64,000 bases of DNA from Aggregatibacter actinomycetemcomitans (GCA_017160915.1 JACAWG010000061.1:62001-126000); one strand, 5' to 3'. Positions 25,174-35,938 are shown, counted from the stretch's first letter. Made by a program: numbers and translations. The notes: a model not told the origin generated them from the sequence alone.

Positions 25174-25887
25174 TTACGCGTATAACCGCAATAAATCCGG
25201 CAACGCATTCATTTCCACCGTCGGCAAAATACGGGCTTCACTGAATGTCGCAATGGTTTTTCCGCTCAAATTTAACCACACCGACTGACAACCTGACTGC
25301 ATGGCGCCCTGCACATCCGTGAGTAAATTATCGCCGACGTGTAAAATCTGTTCCGGCGCAACATTAAAATGGCGCGCCGTTTGTTGAAACAACGCTTCAT
25401 GCGGCTTTGCCCGTCCGTGTTCGCCGCCGCGCAGCACCAAATCAAACTGTTCAAACCCGATACGCGCGGGATCCACATTGCCGTTGGTGATTGCCACTAA
25501 TTTATATCGTGCTTTCAACTGTTGCAGCACGGCAAAACTTTGTGACGGCACGTCAATTTGATGGCGCCAATGTAAGAAGTAATCCATGGCGGTTTGCGAA
25601 ACGCCGGCAATTTCCACCGCACTTTTGCCCCGCTCCGCCAGCAGCGCCTGCAAACTGCGCAAGCGCCATAAGGTCACATCTTCCGCCATCAGCGGGTTAT
25701 GTTGTGCGGTGGCGCTTTTATACGCCGCCCACATTTCCAAACTAAAATCCGCCATGTGGCAATGTTGTTGCACGAAGGTGACGAATTCCTGTTCCGCCGT
25801 GGTTATGACTTGTGAATTGTCGTAAAGGGTGTCGTCTAAATCGAAACCAATCACCTGAAAAGGCGTTAAAGTGCGGTAGAATTTCAT
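25174..25887 (-). CDS. yigB: HAD-family phosphatase YigB
   Basis: A 237-residue HAD hydrolase with motif I GFDLDDTLYDN, motif II ITNGN, and the motif III/IV block HVGDNLLTDVQGA. E. coli YigB removes phosphate from the riboflavin precursor 5-amino-6-(5-phosphoribitylamino)uracil among other substrates. The neighbourhood dapF-xerC-yigB is the E. coli order, which supports the name. The gap to xerC is 12 bases. A USS lies at each end of the gene. Confidence 0.9.
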   Translation of the reverse strand: MKFYRTLTPFQVIGFDLDDTLYDNSQVITTAEQEFVTFVQQHCHMADFSLEMWAAYKSATAQHNPLMAEDVTLWRLRSLQALLAERGKSAVEIAGVSQTAMDYFLHWRHQIDVPSQSFAVLQQLKARYKLVAITNGNVDPARIGFEQFDLVLRGGEHGRAKPHEALFQQTARHFNVAPEQILHVGDNLLTDVQGAMQSGCQSVWLNLSGKTIATFSEARILPTVEMNALPDLLRLYA

Positions 25888-25899
25888 GGCGTTTTTCCC

Positions 25900-26790
25900 T
25901 TATTTTTTACGTTTCGCACGCGGGTGGGCGGCATCATACACCGCCGCCAAATGTTGGAAATTAAGGTGGGTATAAATTTGCGTGGTGGATAAATTGCTGT
26001 GTCCGAGCAATTCTTGCACCGCGCGCAAATCGGAACTGGCTTCCAGCATGTGGGTGGCGAACGAATGGCGCAATTTATGCGGATTCAAATGGCTGTTCAA
26101 GCCTTGTCGAATGCCCCAGGTTTCCAAACGCATTTGAATGGCGCGATGCGACATTCGGTTACCCAATTGGCTGACAAACAACGCGTCGTCTTTCGGGTTA
26201 AATAACAACCGCACTTTCAGCCATTGCTGAATGGCGTGGGAGGCATAACGCCCGAGCGGCACCACCCGTTCCTTGTTGCCTTTCCCGATAACCCGCACTT
26301 CACGGGAGCGGAGATGAATGCTGTTGAGATTCAAGCCCTGCAATTCGGACAGGCGCAACCCCGAACCATATAACAATTCGATAATCGCCCGATCGCGAAT
26401 ATCAATGGGTTCTTTGCTGTCATTGGCAAGCAGTTGCTGCACCTGGTCGGTGTCAATATTCTTCGGCAGATGTTTCGCCTGTTTCGGCGCGGAAATGCCT
26501 GTCGCCGGATTCACTTTCAACTCGCCCTGTTGCACCAAATAAGTCAGAAAGCGACGCAACGCGGAAAGGCGCAATGCCAGACTTTTTTCTTTTAAACCGT
26601 CCTGCTTACTGCTTTGCGCCACCACATAACGCACCACGCTCGCCGTCACCTGCTGCCATTGGGTAATGCCCGCGCCCTGCAAAATCGCTGTGACCCGCGC
26701 AAGCTGACGCTGATAATTGCTCAAGGTATGCGGGCTGACCCGGCGCTCAATGCGCAGATAGGTGAAATAATGTTGCAGGGCGTTTTGCAT
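25900..26790 (-). CDS. xerC: tyrosine recombinase XerC
   Basis: A 296-residue tyrosine recombinase with the N-terminal SAM-like domain and the catalytic set: Arg in [10 protein letters not shown], His/Arg in [12 protein letters not shown], His in [10 protein letters not shown] and Tyr in QIYTHLNF. With XerD it resolves chromosome dimers at dif. Length and operon position (between dapF and yigB) agree with XerC rather than XerD. Confidence 0.96.
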   Translation of the reverse strand: MQNALQHYFTYLRIERRVSPHTLSNYQRQLARVTAILQGAGITQWQQVTASVVRYVVAQSSKQDGLKEKSLALRLSALRRFLTYLVQQGELKVNPATGISAPKQAKHLPKNIDTDQVQQLLANDSKEPIDIRDRAIIELLYGSGLRLSELQGLNLNSIHLRSREVRVIGKGNKERVVPLGRYASHAIQQWLKVRLLFNPKDDALFVSQLGNRMSHRAIQMRLETWGIRQGLNSHLNPHKLRHSFATHMLEASSDLRAVQELLGHSNLSTTQIYTHLNFQHLAAVYDAAHPRAKRKK

Positions 26791-26799
26791 AAGTCACTC

Positions 26800-27624
26800 T
26801 TACAAATAAACCACGCCGTCATACACGTGGGTGGCGCTGCCGGTCATGTATAACGGATGCCCTTCACCCTGCCATTCGATGGTCAAACTGCCGCCGGGCA
26901 AATCCACCTGCACTTCGTTATCCAACAAGCCTTGCATAATGCCCACCGCCACCGCCGCACAAGCGCCGCTGCCACAAGCCTGGGTTTCGCCTGCACCGCG
27001 TTCGTACACACGCAGTTTGATGTGCTGACGATTCACCACCTGCATAAAACCCGCATTCACCCGCTCCGGAAAACGTTCGTGATTTTCCAATAGCGGACCG
27101 AGTTGTTCCACATTGGCGGTTTGAATATCCTCCACCTGCACCACGCAATGCGGATTACCCATAGACACCGCGCCGCACAGCACCGTTTGGATTTCCGTGC
27201 GCAAAATATAATTTTTCTCAAATTTATTGGCGGTAAACGGAATCTTATTCGGCTCCCAAATCGGCTCACCCATGTTCACCCGCACATTGCCGTCGTCTTT
27301 CACGGTCAGCAACATTTTGCCGTTTTGCGTACTCACGGCGATGTCTTTTTTATTGGTTAACGCTTTGAGCGTCACAAAACGGGCAAAACAACGGGCTCCG
27401 TTGCCGCACTGCGCCACTTCGCTGCCGTCCGCGTTAAAAATGCGATAATGAAAATCCAGTTCGGGATCATACGGCGGCTCCACCACCAACAGTTGATCAA
27501 ACCCAACGCCGCGATGACGATCCGCCAAACGTTTGATGGTTTCCGTCGGGAAATAAACGTTCTGCGTCACCGCGTCCACCACCATAAAATCATTACCCAA
27601 ACCGTGCATTTTGGAAAATTGCAT
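26800..27624 (-). CDS. dapF: diaminopimelate epimerase
   Basis: A 274-residue enzyme that converts LL- to meso-diaminopimelate for peptidoglycan and lysine. Both active-site cysteines are visible, in QCGNGARC and ACGSGACA. The start at [13 protein letters not shown] gives exactly the E. coli length; the upstream in-frame ATG adds six residues not seen in the family. It heads the dapF-xerC-yigB operon. Confidence 0.97.
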   Translation of the reverse strand: MQFSKMHGLGNDFMVVDAVTQNVYFPTETIKRLADRHRGVGFDQLLVVEPPYDPELDFHYRIFNADGSEVAQCGNGARCFARFVTLKALTNKKDIAVSTQNGKMLLTVKDDGNVRVNMGEPIWEPNKIPFTANKFEKNYILRTEIQTVLCGAVSMGNPHCVVQVEDIQTANVEQLGPLLENHERFPERVNAGFMQVVNRQHIKLRVYERGAGETQACGSGACAAVAVGIMQGLLDNEVQVDLPGGSLTIEWQGEGHPLYMTGSATHVYDGVVYL

Positions 27625-27714
27625 GTGTATCCTTAAATTCATTCAAACGATGGCAAGCATTATAATCAGCCCCGTCGGTTGAGTAAATCGATTGATTCTA
27701 TACTTGATATGAAG

Positions 27715-27747
27715 AAAAAGTGCGGTCATTTTTCACCGCACTTTTTT
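27715..27747. terminator. inverted USS pair, probable bidirectional terminator
   Basis: AAAAAGTGCGGT and ACCGCACTTTTTT form a strong hairpin with T-tracts on both sides, in the space between dapF and purN. It is the end of the purMN transcript. Uptake signals doubling as terminators are well known in Haemophilus. Confidence 0.8.
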
Positions 27748-27777
27748 GTCTGAGAGAAAGAGAAATAAATGGCGGAA

Positions 27778-28416
27778 CTAATCCACCGCATATCCCTGCG
27801 GCGGGAGCAATTCGCCGTCTAAATACGCGTGGTTTTCCAGCAGTTTTAAGCGATCATCCACGAACCATTTTATGGCTAAAGGATAAAAGCGCCGTTCCTG
27901 CTCTTTCACCCGTTCTTCAATGTCGGCGAGGGTATCTTCCGGGAAAATCGGCACTTTTGCCTGCAACACGATGGCGCCGCTATCCACTTCTTCGTTCACG
28001 AAATGAATGGTCATGCCATGTTCCGTATCGCCTGCGTCCAACGCGCGTTGATAAGTATTTAACCCGGGATATTTAGGCAACAGGGACGGGTGAATATTCA
28101 GAATTTTACCGGCGAACCGTTGGGTAAATTGAGGGCTGAGAATTTTCATGTAGCCGGCGAGAACGATTAAATCCGCCTGTAAGCGTTCGATTTCATCACC
28201 GATATGGCGATCCATGTCGGCGTTATCGGCAAAGTCACGGCGTAAAAAAGCGCGGTGAAAAATGACCGCACTTTTTGCCCGTTGTAAGCCGAAAGCGTCC
28301 GCTTTATTGCTGAATACACCGACGATTTCGGCATTGATAAAGGAAGATTGGCAGGCGTCGATGATCGCCTGCAAATTGGTTCCCTCGCCGGAAAGGAGGA
28401 CAACGATTTTTTTCAT
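27778..28416 (-). CDS. purN: phosphoribosylglycinamide formyltransferase
   Basis: A 212-residue GART enzyme of purine synthesis. VVLLSGEGTNLQAII is the phosphate-binding start; the folate site is around HPSLLPKYPG, with the catalytic His, and HFVNEEVDSG carries the Asp. It shares one base with purM, the E. coli gene order. A USS sits inside the gene near 28268. Confidence 0.97.
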   Translation of the reverse strand: MKKIVVLLSGEGTNLQAIIDACQSSFINAEIVGVFSNKADAFGLQRAKSAVIFHRAFLRRDFADNADMDRHIGDEIERLQADLIVLAGYMKILSPQFTQRFAGKILNIHPSLLPKYPGLNTYQRALDAGDTEHGMTIHFVNEEVDSGAIVLQAKVPIFPEDTLADIEERVKEQERRFYPLAIKWFVDDRLKLLENHAYLDGELLPPQGYAVD

Positions 28417-29453
28417 TAGCGAATAATCACTTGTGCTTCGTCATCGCCTAAATGTTGCACTTCACCGATCACCCAGGCATTTTCCCCCGCCTGACGCAAT
28501 AAACCGAGCGCGGTTTCCACATCTTCCTGCGGCAACGCCACAACCATGCCCACGCCGCAGTTAAAGGTGCGGTACATTTCATGGTCGGTAATATTGCCTT
28601 GTTGTTGCAGCCAATCAAACACCGCAGGCCACTGCCAGCTGTTTTCATTAATCACGGCTTTCACGCTCGGCGGCAAGACACGCGGGATATTTTCCCAGAA
28701 ACCGCCGCCGGTTAAGTGGGCGATGGCGTGTACATCAACGTGTTTGATGAGCTGTAAAATGGATTTCACATAGATTTTTGTCGGCGCCAATAAATGATCG
28801 GCTAACGGACGATCTTCCAATTGCGCTTCGGCAGGGTTCACGCCGGACACGTCCACCACTTTACGAATTAAGGAATAACCGTTGGAATGCGGCCCGCTGG
28901 AACCCAAGGCGATTAACGCGTCGCCCACTTTCACTTCGGAGCCGTCGATAATTTCGGATTTTTCCACCACGCCCACGCAGAAACCGGCAAGGTCGTAATC
29001 CCCTTGATGGTACATTCCCGGCATTTCCGCCGTTTCCCCGCCGACCAACGCGCAGCCGGATTGTTCACAACCGTTGGCAATGCCTTTAATCACGCTGGCG
29101 GCGACATCCACTTCTAATTTGCCGGTGGCGTAATAATCGAGGAAAAACAACGGTTCCGCCCCTTGCACCACCAAATCGTTTACGCACATGGCAACCAAAT
29201 CAATCCCGATGGTGTCGTGACGGTTTAAGTCGATCGCCAAACGCAACTTGGTGCCCACGCCGTCCGTGCCGGAAACCAAAATCGGCTCTTTATATTTTGC
29301 CGGAATAGCGCACAACGCACCGAAACCGCCCAAACCGCCCATCACTTCCGGGCGTGTCGTGCGTTTAACTTCGGGTTTAATACGTTCGACTAATGCGTTA
29401 CCGGCGTTAATATCCACGCCGGCATCTTTGTAACTTAAGGATTGTTTGCTCAC
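28416..29453 (-). CDS. purM: phosphoribosylformylglycinamidine cyclo-ligase (AIR synthetase)
   Basis: A 345-residue ATP-dependent enzyme that closes the imidazole ring in purine synthesis. [13 protein letters not shown] is the conserved N-terminus and [20 protein letters not shown] are family blocks. It is the first gene of purMN, and a PurR-like operator lies about 55 bases upstream. Confidence 0.97.
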   Translation of the reverse strand: MSKQSLSYKDAGVDINAGNALVERIKPEVKRTTRPEVMGGLGGFGALCAIPAKYKEPILVSGTDGVGTKLRLAIDLNRHDTIGIDLVAMCVNDLVVQGAEPLFFLDYYATGKLEVDVAASVIKGIANGCEQSGCALVGGETAEMPGMYHQGDYDLAGFCVGVVEKSEIIDGSEVKVGDALIALGSSGPHSNGYSLIRKVVDVSGVNPAEAQLEDRPLADHLLAPTKIYVKSILQLIKHVDVHAIAHLTGGGFWENIPRVLPPSVKAVINENSWQWPAVFDWLQQQGNITDHEMYRTFNCGVGMVVALPQEDVETALGLLRQAGENAWVIGEVQHLGDDEAQVIIR

Positions 29454-29507
29454 GATGGTTTCCTGTTAATTGCTTAAACGAAAAATGATGCGCATTGTAG
29501 CACGCTT

Positions 29508-29523
29508 ACGCAATCGTTTGCGA
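29508..29523. promoter_or_regulatory. PurR operator
   Basis: ACGCAATCGTTTGCGA matches the PurR consensus palindrome ACGCAAACGTTTGCGT at 14 of 16 positions and lies just upstream of purM. It suggests purine repression of purMN. Confidence 0.75.
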
Positions 29524-29636
29524 TATGTGCAAGGGATTTTTCTGTTGGGCGACGCTTTCAGTTAGCTATTCCATGGGAATTGTGCCAAAATGAAGCCATA
29601 GGAAAATAAGAGGTCGGAATGCAAAAGGAGTCTGAT

Positions 29637-30137
29637 ATGAAAAAAACGATCGTAATTCTCACCGCACTTTTATTGGCTGCCTGTACAAATCCCCCTGCAA
29701 CCCAAACCGCCCCCGCCCAAAATGCCGACGCTCAGGCACAACAAGAAGTGCCGATTACCCCGCCGAAAGACACCAAAAACGGCTTTTTACAACTCATGCC
29801 GGGCATTTTTTATTATGTGGATATGGATTCCGTTTGGGTGGATAACCAAGACAAACGCCTGATTCATTTTGATGCGGTGATTAATTTAGATAAAGGGCTG
29901 TATGTGTTTAAAGAATACCCGACGCTTTTCGCCAAATCCATACGCCAGTATAAAATCCTGAACTGCGAAAACTTCCATTTCACCCATGTGCGCAGCGATT
30001 TCTACGCCGATTTCTGGGGCGACGGCATCCGCACCGCACCAAAACGCCAATCCCAACACACCATCACATTGCAACCGCAATCTTCCCTGTATATTCTGGG
30101 GCAAGTGATGTGCGCCAATATGTATCGGCGGAAGTAG
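29637..30137 (+). CDS. surface-adhesin Protein E-like lipoprotein
   Basis: A 166-residue lipoprotein (lipobox LLAAC) with a proline/glutamine-rich linker and a C-terminal domain closely resembling Haemophilus influenzae Protein E: YYVDMDSVWVDNQ, HFDAVINLDKGLYVF, RQYKILNCENFHFTHVRSDF and a second cysteine in VMCANM. In H. influenzae this protein binds vitronectin and laminin, and the RQYKILNC region maps to the vitronectin-binding stretch. The two cysteines probably form a disulfide. The start at MKKTIV follows AGGAG; an upstream in-frame ATG only adds six residues. A USS is in the signal-peptide codons (about 29660). Confidence 0.82.
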   Translation: MKKTIVILTALLLAACTNPPATQTAPAQNADAQAQQEVPITPPKDTKNGFLQLMPGIFYYVDMDSVWVDNQDKRLIHFDAVINLDKGLYVFKEYPTLFAKSIRQYKILNCENFHFTHVRSDFYADFWGDGIRTAPKRQSQHTITLQPQSSLYILGQVMCANMYRRK

Positions 30138-30140
30138 GAT

Positions 30141-30171
30141 AAAAAAGTGCGGTGAATTTTCACCGCACTTT
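30141..30171. terminator. inverted USS pair terminator
   Basis: AAAGTGCGGTGAA pairs with TTCACCGCACTTT just after the Protein E-like gene. Confidence 0.75.
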
Positions 30172-30187
30172 CAACAACAACCCCATG

Positions 30188-30223
30188 AAAAAAGCCATTT
30201 AGCGTTCACTAAATGGCTTTTAT
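30188..30223 (-). terminator. clpB rho-independent terminator
   Basis: AAAAGCCATTTA and TAAATGGCTTTT form a perfect 12-base stem with T-rich flanks, placed between the convergent Protein E-like and clpB genes; it can serve both. Confidence 0.85.
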
Positions 30224-30241
30224 TATTGCGGGTTTAATGGC

Positions 30242-32812
30242 TTATTGTTTTGCCACGATTTGACCGTCCACGTAGTCCACATCAATCACTTTATCAGGCA
30301 GCAAGGCGCCGGATAAAATTTGTTGTGCCAACGGATTTTCGATTTCTTGCTGAATTGCCCGTTTGAGCGGACGCGCACCGAAAATCGGGTCGTAACCGAT
30401 GTCGCTGATGAAATCCAGGGTAGCATCGGTAAAGTTCAATACATAACCATGGGTTTCCATGCGACGGGTTAAGCGTCTTAACTGAATATCGGCAATTTGA
30501 CGAATATTCTCTTTGTTCAACGGGTGGAACATGACGGTTTCGTCGATACGGTTGATAAATTCCGGACGGAAATAACGACCGACCACTTCCATCACCATGC
30601 TTTTCACCGCGTCATACCCTTCCTGTGCGTGTTCCTGAATCAAGTCGGAACCGAGGTTGGAGGTCATAATCACCACCGTATTGCGGAAATCCACGGTTCT
30701 GCCTTGTCCGTCGGTGAGACGACCGTCGTCCAGCACTTGCAACAGAATGTTAAACACATCGTGGTGCGCTTTTTCCACTTCGTCGAGCAAAATCACGGAA
30801 TACGGACGGCGACGCACCGCTTCGGTTAAGTAACCGCCTTCTTCATAACCCACATAGCCCGGAGGTGCGCCCACCAAACGGGATACGCTGTGTTTTTCCA
30901 TGAACTCGGACATATCGATACGCACCATGGCATCTTCGCTGTCGAATAAGAAGGACGCCAAAGCTTTGCACAACTCGGTTTTACCTACACCGGTCGGGCC
31001 TAAGAATAAGAAGGAACCAATCGGACGGTTCGGATCCGCCAAACCTGCGCGACTACGACGAATGGCGTTCGCCACCGCATCCACCGCTTCGTTTTGACCG
31101 ATAACCCGTTTGTGCAGGAATTCTTCCATGCGCAATAATTTTTCTTTTTCGCCTTCCATCATTTTGGCGACCGGAATGCCGGTGGCGCGGGAAAGCACTT
31201 CGGCGATTTCCTCGTCGGTCACGCGATAACGCAGCAGGCTCATTTCTTTGCCCTCGGCGCCTTCCGCTTGTGCCAATTGTTTTTCCAATTCGGGAATTTT
31301 GCCGTATTGCAATTCGGACATTTTGCTCAAGTCACCGGCACGGCGGGCTTGTTCCATTTGCGTACGGGCATTTTCCAGTTCCGCTTTAATGTGTTGCGTG
31401 CCGGACAGGGCGGCTTTTTCCGCTTTCCACACTTCTTCTAATTCGGCATACTCACGTTCTTTTTCCGCCAATTCTTTTTCCAGCATTTCCAAACGCTTAC
31501 GGCTGGCATCGTCATCTTCTTTTTGTAACGCCTGTTGTTCCAGTTTGAGCTGGATAATTCGACGATCCAAACGATCCAACGGCTGCGGTTTGGAATCGAT
31601 TTCCATACGAATACTGGATGCCGCTTCGTCGATTAAGTCGATGGCTTTATCCGGCAACTGACGATCGGAAATATAGCGATGGGAAAGCGTTGCCGCCGCC
31701 ACGATTGCCGGGTCGGTAATTTGTACATGGTGGTGGATTTCATAACGTTCTTTCAAACCGCGCAAAATGGCGATGGTGTCTTCCACGCTCGGTTCACCCA
31801 CAAACACTTTTTGGAAACGACGTTCAAGCGCCGCGTCTTTTTCAATGTATTGACGATATTCGTCCAAAGTGGTCGCGCCCACGCAGTGCAATTCACCACG
31901 CGCCAGACTTGGTTTGAGCAGGTTGCCCGCGTCCATGGCGCCGTCGGTTTTTCCTGCGCCCACCATGGTGTGAATTTCGTCGATGAATAAAATTACTCTG
32001 CCTTCTTCTTTGGCGAGTTCGTTTAACACCGCTTTCAAGCGTTCTTCAAATTCGCCGCGATATTTCGCCCCGGCGATTAACGCGCCCATGTCCAACGACA
32101 GCACACGTTTGTTTTTCAACCCTTCCGGCACTTCGCCGTTCACGATACGTTGCGCCAAACCTTCCACAATGGCGGTTTTACCCACACCGGGTTCACCGAT
32201 GAGCACCGGGTTGTTTTTGGTACGGCGTTGCAACACTTGAATGGTGCGGCGGATTTCTTCATCACGCCCAATCACCGGATCCAATTTGCCGCTTTCCGCG
32301 CGGGCGGTTAAGTCGATGGTATATTTTTCGAGTGCTTGGCGGCTTTCTTCCGCATTTTGGTCATTCACTTTTTGTCCTCCGCGAATCTGCTCGATGGCTT
32401 GTAAAATCTGTTCTTTTTTTGCACCGCACTTTTTCAGGATCTCACTCAGAGTGCCTTTTTCTTCTAAAGCGGCAAGCAAAAAGATTTCGGACGAAATAAA
32501 TTTATCCTGCCGTTGTTGTGCCAATTTGTCACATAAATTCAAGATGTTAAGCAACTGACGGGAAATTTGCACATCACCGCCGTTGCCGGACACTTGCGGG
32601 AGCTTGGCAAGCTCGTTGTTGATTTCGTTACGCAATAAAGCGACGTTCACGCCGCCTGTGGTGAGAATCGGTGCCACGGAGCCGTCTTGTTGATTTAACA
32701 ACGCACTCAATAAATGCACCGGTTCAATAAATTGATTATCCTTGCCGACCGCCAAAGATTGCGCTTCCGCCAAGGCTTGTTGGAATTTTGTGGTAAATTT
32801 TTCAATATTCAT
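30242..32812 (-). CDS. clpB: protein disaggregase ClpB
   Basis: An 856-residue Hsp100 ATPase with N-domain (from [14 protein letters not shown]), first AAA module (GEPGVGKTA), a long coiled-coil middle domain (about residues 410-520) and second AAA module (GPTGVGKTE). It rescues aggregated proteins with DnaK. The start is chosen at MNIEKF, giving the usual family length; the upstream in-frame start would add 18 residues. A sigma32-like promoter lies upstream. Confidence 0.97.
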   Translation of the reverse strand: MNIEKFTTKFQQALAEAQSLAVGKDNQFIEPVHLLSALLNQQDGSVAPILTTGGVNVALLRNEINNELAKLPQVSGNGGDVQISRQLLNILNLCDKLAQQRQDKFISSEIFLLAALEEKGTLSEILKKCGAKKEQILQAIEQIRGGQKVNDQNAEESRQALEKYTIDLTARAESGKLDPVIGRDEEIRRTIQVLQRRTKNNPVLIGEPGVGKTAIVEGLAQRIVNGEVPEGLKNKRVLSLDMGALIAGAKYRGEFEERLKAVLNELAKEEGRVILFIDEIHTMVGAGKTDGAMDAGNLLKPSLARGELHCVGATTLDEYRQYIEKDAALERRFQKVFVGEPSVEDTIAILRGLKERYEIHHHVQITDPAIVAAATLSHRYISDRQLPDKAIDLIDEAASSIRMEIDSKPQPLDRLDRRIIQLKLEQQALQKEDDDASRKRLEMLEKELAEKEREYAELEEVWKAEKAALSGTQHIKAELENARTQMEQARRAGDLSKMSELQYGKIPELEKQLAQAEGAEGKEMSLLRYRVTDEEIAEVLSRATGIPVAKMMEGEKEKLLRMEEFLHKRVIGQNEAVDAVANAIRRSRAGLADPNRPIGSFLFLGPTGVGKTELCKALASFLFDSEDAMVRIDMSEFMEKHSVSRLVGAPPGYVGYEEGGYLTEAVRRRPYSVILLDEVEKAHHDVFNILLQVLDDGRLTDGQGRTVDFRNTVVIMTSNLGSDLIQEHAQEGYDAVKSMVMEVVGRYFRPEFINRIDETVMFHPLNKENIRQIADIQLRRLTRRMETHGYVLNFTDATLDFISDIGYDPIFGARPLKRAIQQEIENPLAQQILSGALLPDKVIDVDYVDGQIVAKQ

Positions 32813-32869
32813 AATGTCTTCCCTTGATAGTTCCAATGGATGTTCTGTTGAACATTTGTTCGCCAAAAT

Positions 32870-32900
32870 TAAATAAGATCGTTTTAATGGATTTCAAGGG
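32870..32900 (-). promoter_or_regulatory. sigma32-like heat-shock promoter of clpB
   Basis: On the minus strand CCCTTGAAA is followed after 14 bases by CTTATTTA. The -35 is a perfect CTTGAAA and the spacing suits RpoH; the -10 is a partial match to CCCCATNT. Confidence 0.55.
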
Positions 32901-33076
32901 AAAAATGCAAAAATTTTAATTTTGCCTATTGATTTTTTAGGTTTGATAGGTTTTGCTTGGTTTGAACTTTTCACATGGAATTTTGTTCTAACGAGAACAT
33001 TTATCGTCTATTTTGTTACCTAAAAGTGCGGTGCGTTTTCACCGCGTTTTTTCATTCACCAAAAAAGGAAGAAAAA

Positions 33077-33691
33077 ATGAAATCATTAAAATCGCTGCTT
33101 GCTTTAGCTGTCGCCATGACCGTTTCCACCACCGTATTCGCCGAAGAAAGCGTGTTCACGGAAGTCAAAGACGGAGCGAAATCCGCCTGGCAAACCGTGA
33201 AATCCGATGCCAAAACCGTGGGCGGTAAAGTGAAAGAAGGCGCGGTGAAAGTTAAAGACGCCACCAAAGAGAAATTCGTCGAAGCGAAAGAAGCGACCAA
33301 AGAAACCTTTAGCGAAGCTAAAGATGCTACCAAGGAAAAATTTACCGAAGCCAAAGATGCCACCAAGGAAAAATTTGCCGAGGGGAAAAAGGCGGTAAAA
33401 GACACTTTTCAAAATGAAAAACCGGCGCCGGTAGAAGACAAATCCACCACCAAAGAAAAAAGTGCGGTGGAAAATAAAGCCAAAATTACGCGTAGCAAAA
33501 AAGTGGATATTAACACTGCCGATGCGGCAACCTTAGAAAACTTATCCGGTATCGGCGAAGCAAAAGCCAAAGCGATTGTGGAATACCGCGAGAAAAACGG
33601 GAAATTTAAGAATCTGAATGATTTATCCAACGTGCCGGGCATCGGTGACGCCACCTTAGAAAAAGTCAAATCCCATGTGCGTTTTAACTAA
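33077..33691 (+). CDS. ComE1/ComEA-like helix-hairpin-helix protein with repeat domain
   Basis: A 204-residue secreted protein. A signal peptide (MKSLKSLLALAVAMTVSTTVFA) is followed by a charged amphipathic region (residues about 23-115), then a ComEA-type DNA-binding domain: VDINTADAATLENLSGIG and LSNVPGIGDATLEKV are its two helix-hairpin-helix motifs. ComE1 in H. influenzae is about 110 residues and binds incoming DNA in the periplasm; the extra region here nearly doubles it. That region has four near-perfect 11-residue repeats of LEA type (T-K-E-K-F-x-E-A-K-x-A). A USS is embedded at about 33460. The start follows AAGGAAG. Confidence 0.82.
   Translation: MKSLKSLLALAVAMTVSTTVFAEESVFTEVKDGAKSAWQTVKSDAKTVGGKVKEGAVKVKDATKEKFVEAKEATKETFSEAKDATKEKFTEAKDATKEKFAEGKKAVKDTFQNEKPAPVEDKSTTKEKSAVENKAKITRSKKVDINTADAATLENLSGIGEAKAKAIVEYREKNGKFKNLNDLSNVPGIGDATLEKVKSHVRFN
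33263..33394 (+). repeat. four in-frame 33-bp tandem repeats (LEA-like 11-mers)
   Basis: Four units encode TKEKFVEAKEA, TKETFSEAKDA, TKEKFTEAKDA and TKEKFAEGKKA (residues 63-106 of the ComE1-like protein). Units two and three are nearly identical in DNA, so copy number may vary between strains. Confidence 0.85.
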
Positions 33692-33709
33692 TTTTGACGG
33701 ATAAAAAAT

Positions 33710-33738
33710 AAGGGCTGTTCAACACAGCCCTTTGTTTT
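33710..33738. terminator. terminator between comE1-like gene and asd
   Basis: AAGGGCTGT and ACAGCCCTT form a stem followed by TGTTTTT on the plus strand. It lies between convergent genes. Confidence 0.8.
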
Positions 33739-33761
33739 TGGAAGTATTTTTTAGCCAGTAA

Positions 33762-34874
33762 TTATTTGACCAATTGCACCAGAATACGACGAATCGGTTC
33801 TGCCGCACCCCACAATAATTGGTCGCCCACGGTGAATGCCGCCAAATATTCCGGACCAAGATTAAGTTTGCGTAAACGCCCGACCGGAACGCTCAATGTG
33901 CCGGTGACTTTGGTCGGTGTTAATTCGCGTAATGTGGTTTCTTTGTCGTTCGGAATCACTTTCACCCACTCATTGTGCGACGCCAAAATTTGTTCGATTT
34001 CGGCAAGCGGAATGTTGCGTTTTAATTTGATGGTGAAGGCTTGGCTATGGCAGCGCAACGCGCCGATACGCACGCATAAACCGTCCACCGGAATCGGGTT
34101 GTCGCTTAAGCCCAGAATTTTGTTGGTTTCTGCGTAGCCTTTCCATTCTTCTTTGGTTTGACCGCTTTCCAATAATTTGTCGATCCAAGGAATCAGGCTA
34201 CCCGCCAACGGTGCGCCGAAGTTATCGATCGGGAAGTCTTTGTCACGCATTTTGGCGGTCACGGCGCGTTCAATATCTAAAATGGAAGAATTCGGATCCG
34301 CAAGTAAGCCTTTCACTTCACCGTTTAACTCGCCCATTTGCACCAACAACTCACGCATATTTTTCGCGCCGGCGCCGCTGGCGGCTTGGTAAGTGGCGAC
34401 GGAAATCCATTCCACCAAATCTTTTTCAAATAAACCGCCTAACGCCATGAGCATTAAACTGACGGTACAGTTACCGCCCACATAAGTTTTCACGCCGTTT
34501 TTCAAACCTTCGCTGATCACGTGTTGATTCACCGGGTCCAACACGATAATCGCGTCTTTTTCCATACGCAATGCGGATGCCGCATCCACCCAGTAACCGT
34601 TCCAACCGGTGGCTTTTAATTTCGGATAAACTTCGTTGGTATAATCGCCGCCTTGGCAGGTCACGATAATGTCCAGTTTTTTCAATTCTTCAATGTCGAA
34701 CGCATTTTTCAAGGTGCCGGCGTCTTTACCGCCGAATGTCGGTGCAGCTTGTCCCGCTTGAGAAGTGGTGAAGAAGATCGGATTGATATTTGCAAAATCA
34801 TTTTCCTGCTGCATACGATCCATTAAAACGGAACCCACCATTCCGCGCCAACCGATAAAACCAACGTTTTTCAT
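33762..34874 (-). CDS. asd: aspartate-semialdehyde dehydrogenase
   Basis: A 370-residue NADP enzyme of the aspartate pathway, giving lysine, threonine, methionine and diaminopimelate. [17 protein letters not shown] is the NADP site, [10 protein letters not shown] holds the nucleophile Cys and [12 protein letters not shown] is the substrate block. Length and sequence fit the gram-negative type. Single gene with USS-flanked surroundings. Confidence 0.97.
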   Translation of the reverse strand: MKNVGFIGWRGMVGSVLMDRMQQENDFANINPIFFTTSQAGQAAPTFGGKDAGTLKNAFDIEELKKLDIIVTCQGGDYTNEVYPKLKATGWNGYWVDAASALRMEKDAIIVLDPVNQHVISEGLKNGVKTYVGGNCTVSLMLMALGGLFEKDLVEWISVATYQAASGAGAKNMRELLVQMGELNGEVKGLLADPNSSILDIERAVTAKMRDKDFPIDNFGAPLAGSLIPWIDKLLESGQTKEEWKGYAETNKILGLSDNPIPVDGLCVRIGALRCHSQAFTIKLKRNIPLAEIEQILASHNEWVKVIPNDKETTLRELTPTKVTGTLSVPVGRLRKLNLGPEYLAAFTVGDQLLWGAAEPIRRILVQLVK

Positions 34875-35057
34875 AAGTTTGTCCTTCTAGATAAGATTGA
34901 AAAGATGTTGTGTAAGGGCTTAATTAATAGCAAGAGATCACGCACAAAAGCAAGTGTTTTTCCGATATTTTTTCGCTTTTTAAAAATAATCGAAAAAATG
35001 ACCGCACTTTTTCAAACGCGTACTCGTCCATCAATGGCTGAGCCATCACCCGAAGGC

Positions 35058-35870
35058 TTAATCAATTAACCCAGCCTTCACCAAAAACCGATAAATGCCG
35101 TCTTGGTCGATGGGATCCGCCACATGATCGGCGATGGCTTTTAATTTCTCATGCCCGTTGCCCATGGCGACGCCGACACCCACGCGGCTTAGCATTTCCA
35201 GGTCATTTAAGCCGTCGCCGAACGCCATCACATTTTCCATTGCCAGCCCTAAATGTTTCACCGCCGCTTCAATGCCACGCGCTTTGGAACCCTCCGCATC
35301 GAACAAATCCACGGATTCCTCATGCCAGCGCACCATGCGCAAGCCGTCCAATAAACCGCAATTTTGCACCAATTGGTCTTGATCTTCGCGATAAAAAGGC
35401 AGAATTTGGCTAATGGCGTGATGTTCAAAAAACGTTTTATCCACCACATAATCTGTGGTAATCACATCAAAAGAGCGGGTCACCCGTGCGTTTTTCTCCG
35501 ACACGCTCACGGCGTCATCGGTAATAAACGCGTAGGCAATATGATGTTGGTCGAAAAAATGGGTTAAACGTCGAATTTGCTCGGTAGGAATCGTATGCTT
35601 GGCAATCACTTGATTCTTGTGGGTCACGGATTGCCCGTTCATGGTTACGAACAACGCCATGCCTTCCTGCTCAATCAGCTGTTTCACCTGCCACGGGAAG
35701 GTCGTGCGCGAGCGTCCGCTGGCAATGGCGGGAATAATGCCGTTTTGTTTGAGTTTGCGAATAAACAACGGCACGCTTGCGGGCAAATGATCCTGTTCTT
35801 TCATAAACAGGGTTTCGTCGATGTCAAAGAAGATTACTTTAATTTGGTCGCGATAATTCGGAATCGTCAT
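35058..35870 (-). CDS. Cof-type HAD-IIB phosphatase
   Basis: A 270-residue HAD hydrolase of the Cof/YidA kind: motif I FFDIDETLF, motif II AIASGRS, and the acidic block FGDGLNDLEML with the C2-type cap in the middle. It acts on small sugar- or nucleotide-phosphates in the cytoplasm; the substrate cannot be read from the sequence. It is divergent from comF. Confidence 0.88.
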   Translation of the reverse strand: MTIPNYRDQIKVIFFDIDETLFMKEQDHLPASVPLFIRKLKQNGIIPAIASGRSRTTFPWQVKQLIEQEGMALFVTMNGQSVTHKNQVIAKHTIPTEQIRRLTHFFDQHHIAYAFITDDAVSVSEKNARVTRSFDVITTDYVVDKTFFEHHAISQILPFYREDQDQLVQNCGLLDGLRMVRWHEESVDLFDAEGSKARGIEAAVKHLGLAMENVMAFGDGLNDLEMLSRVGVGVAMGNGHEKLKAIADHVADPIDQDGIYRFLVKAGLID

Positions 35871-35916
35871 ACTGTCTCTCTTTATTTAAAGCAAAAATGT
35901 TGCCGAATTTTATCAT

Positions 35917-35938
35917 TTTTGCGAGGCGGATCCTAAAA
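35917..35938 (+). promoter_or_regulatory. candidate CRP-S (Sxy-dependent) site of comF
   Basis: TTTTGCGAGGCGGATCCTAAAA fits the competence CRP-S palindrome TTTTGCGATC-N2-GATCGCAAAA except for two bases in each inner half. It lies about 80 bases upstream of comF, a known member of this regulon in H. influenzae. Confidence 0.55.

Noticed and set aside
32940-33000. Possible CRP-S site upstream of the comE1-like gene (TTTTGCTTGGTTTGAAC)
   Set aside because: Only the first six bases agree with the motif; the inner GATC halves are missing, so it is too weak to call.
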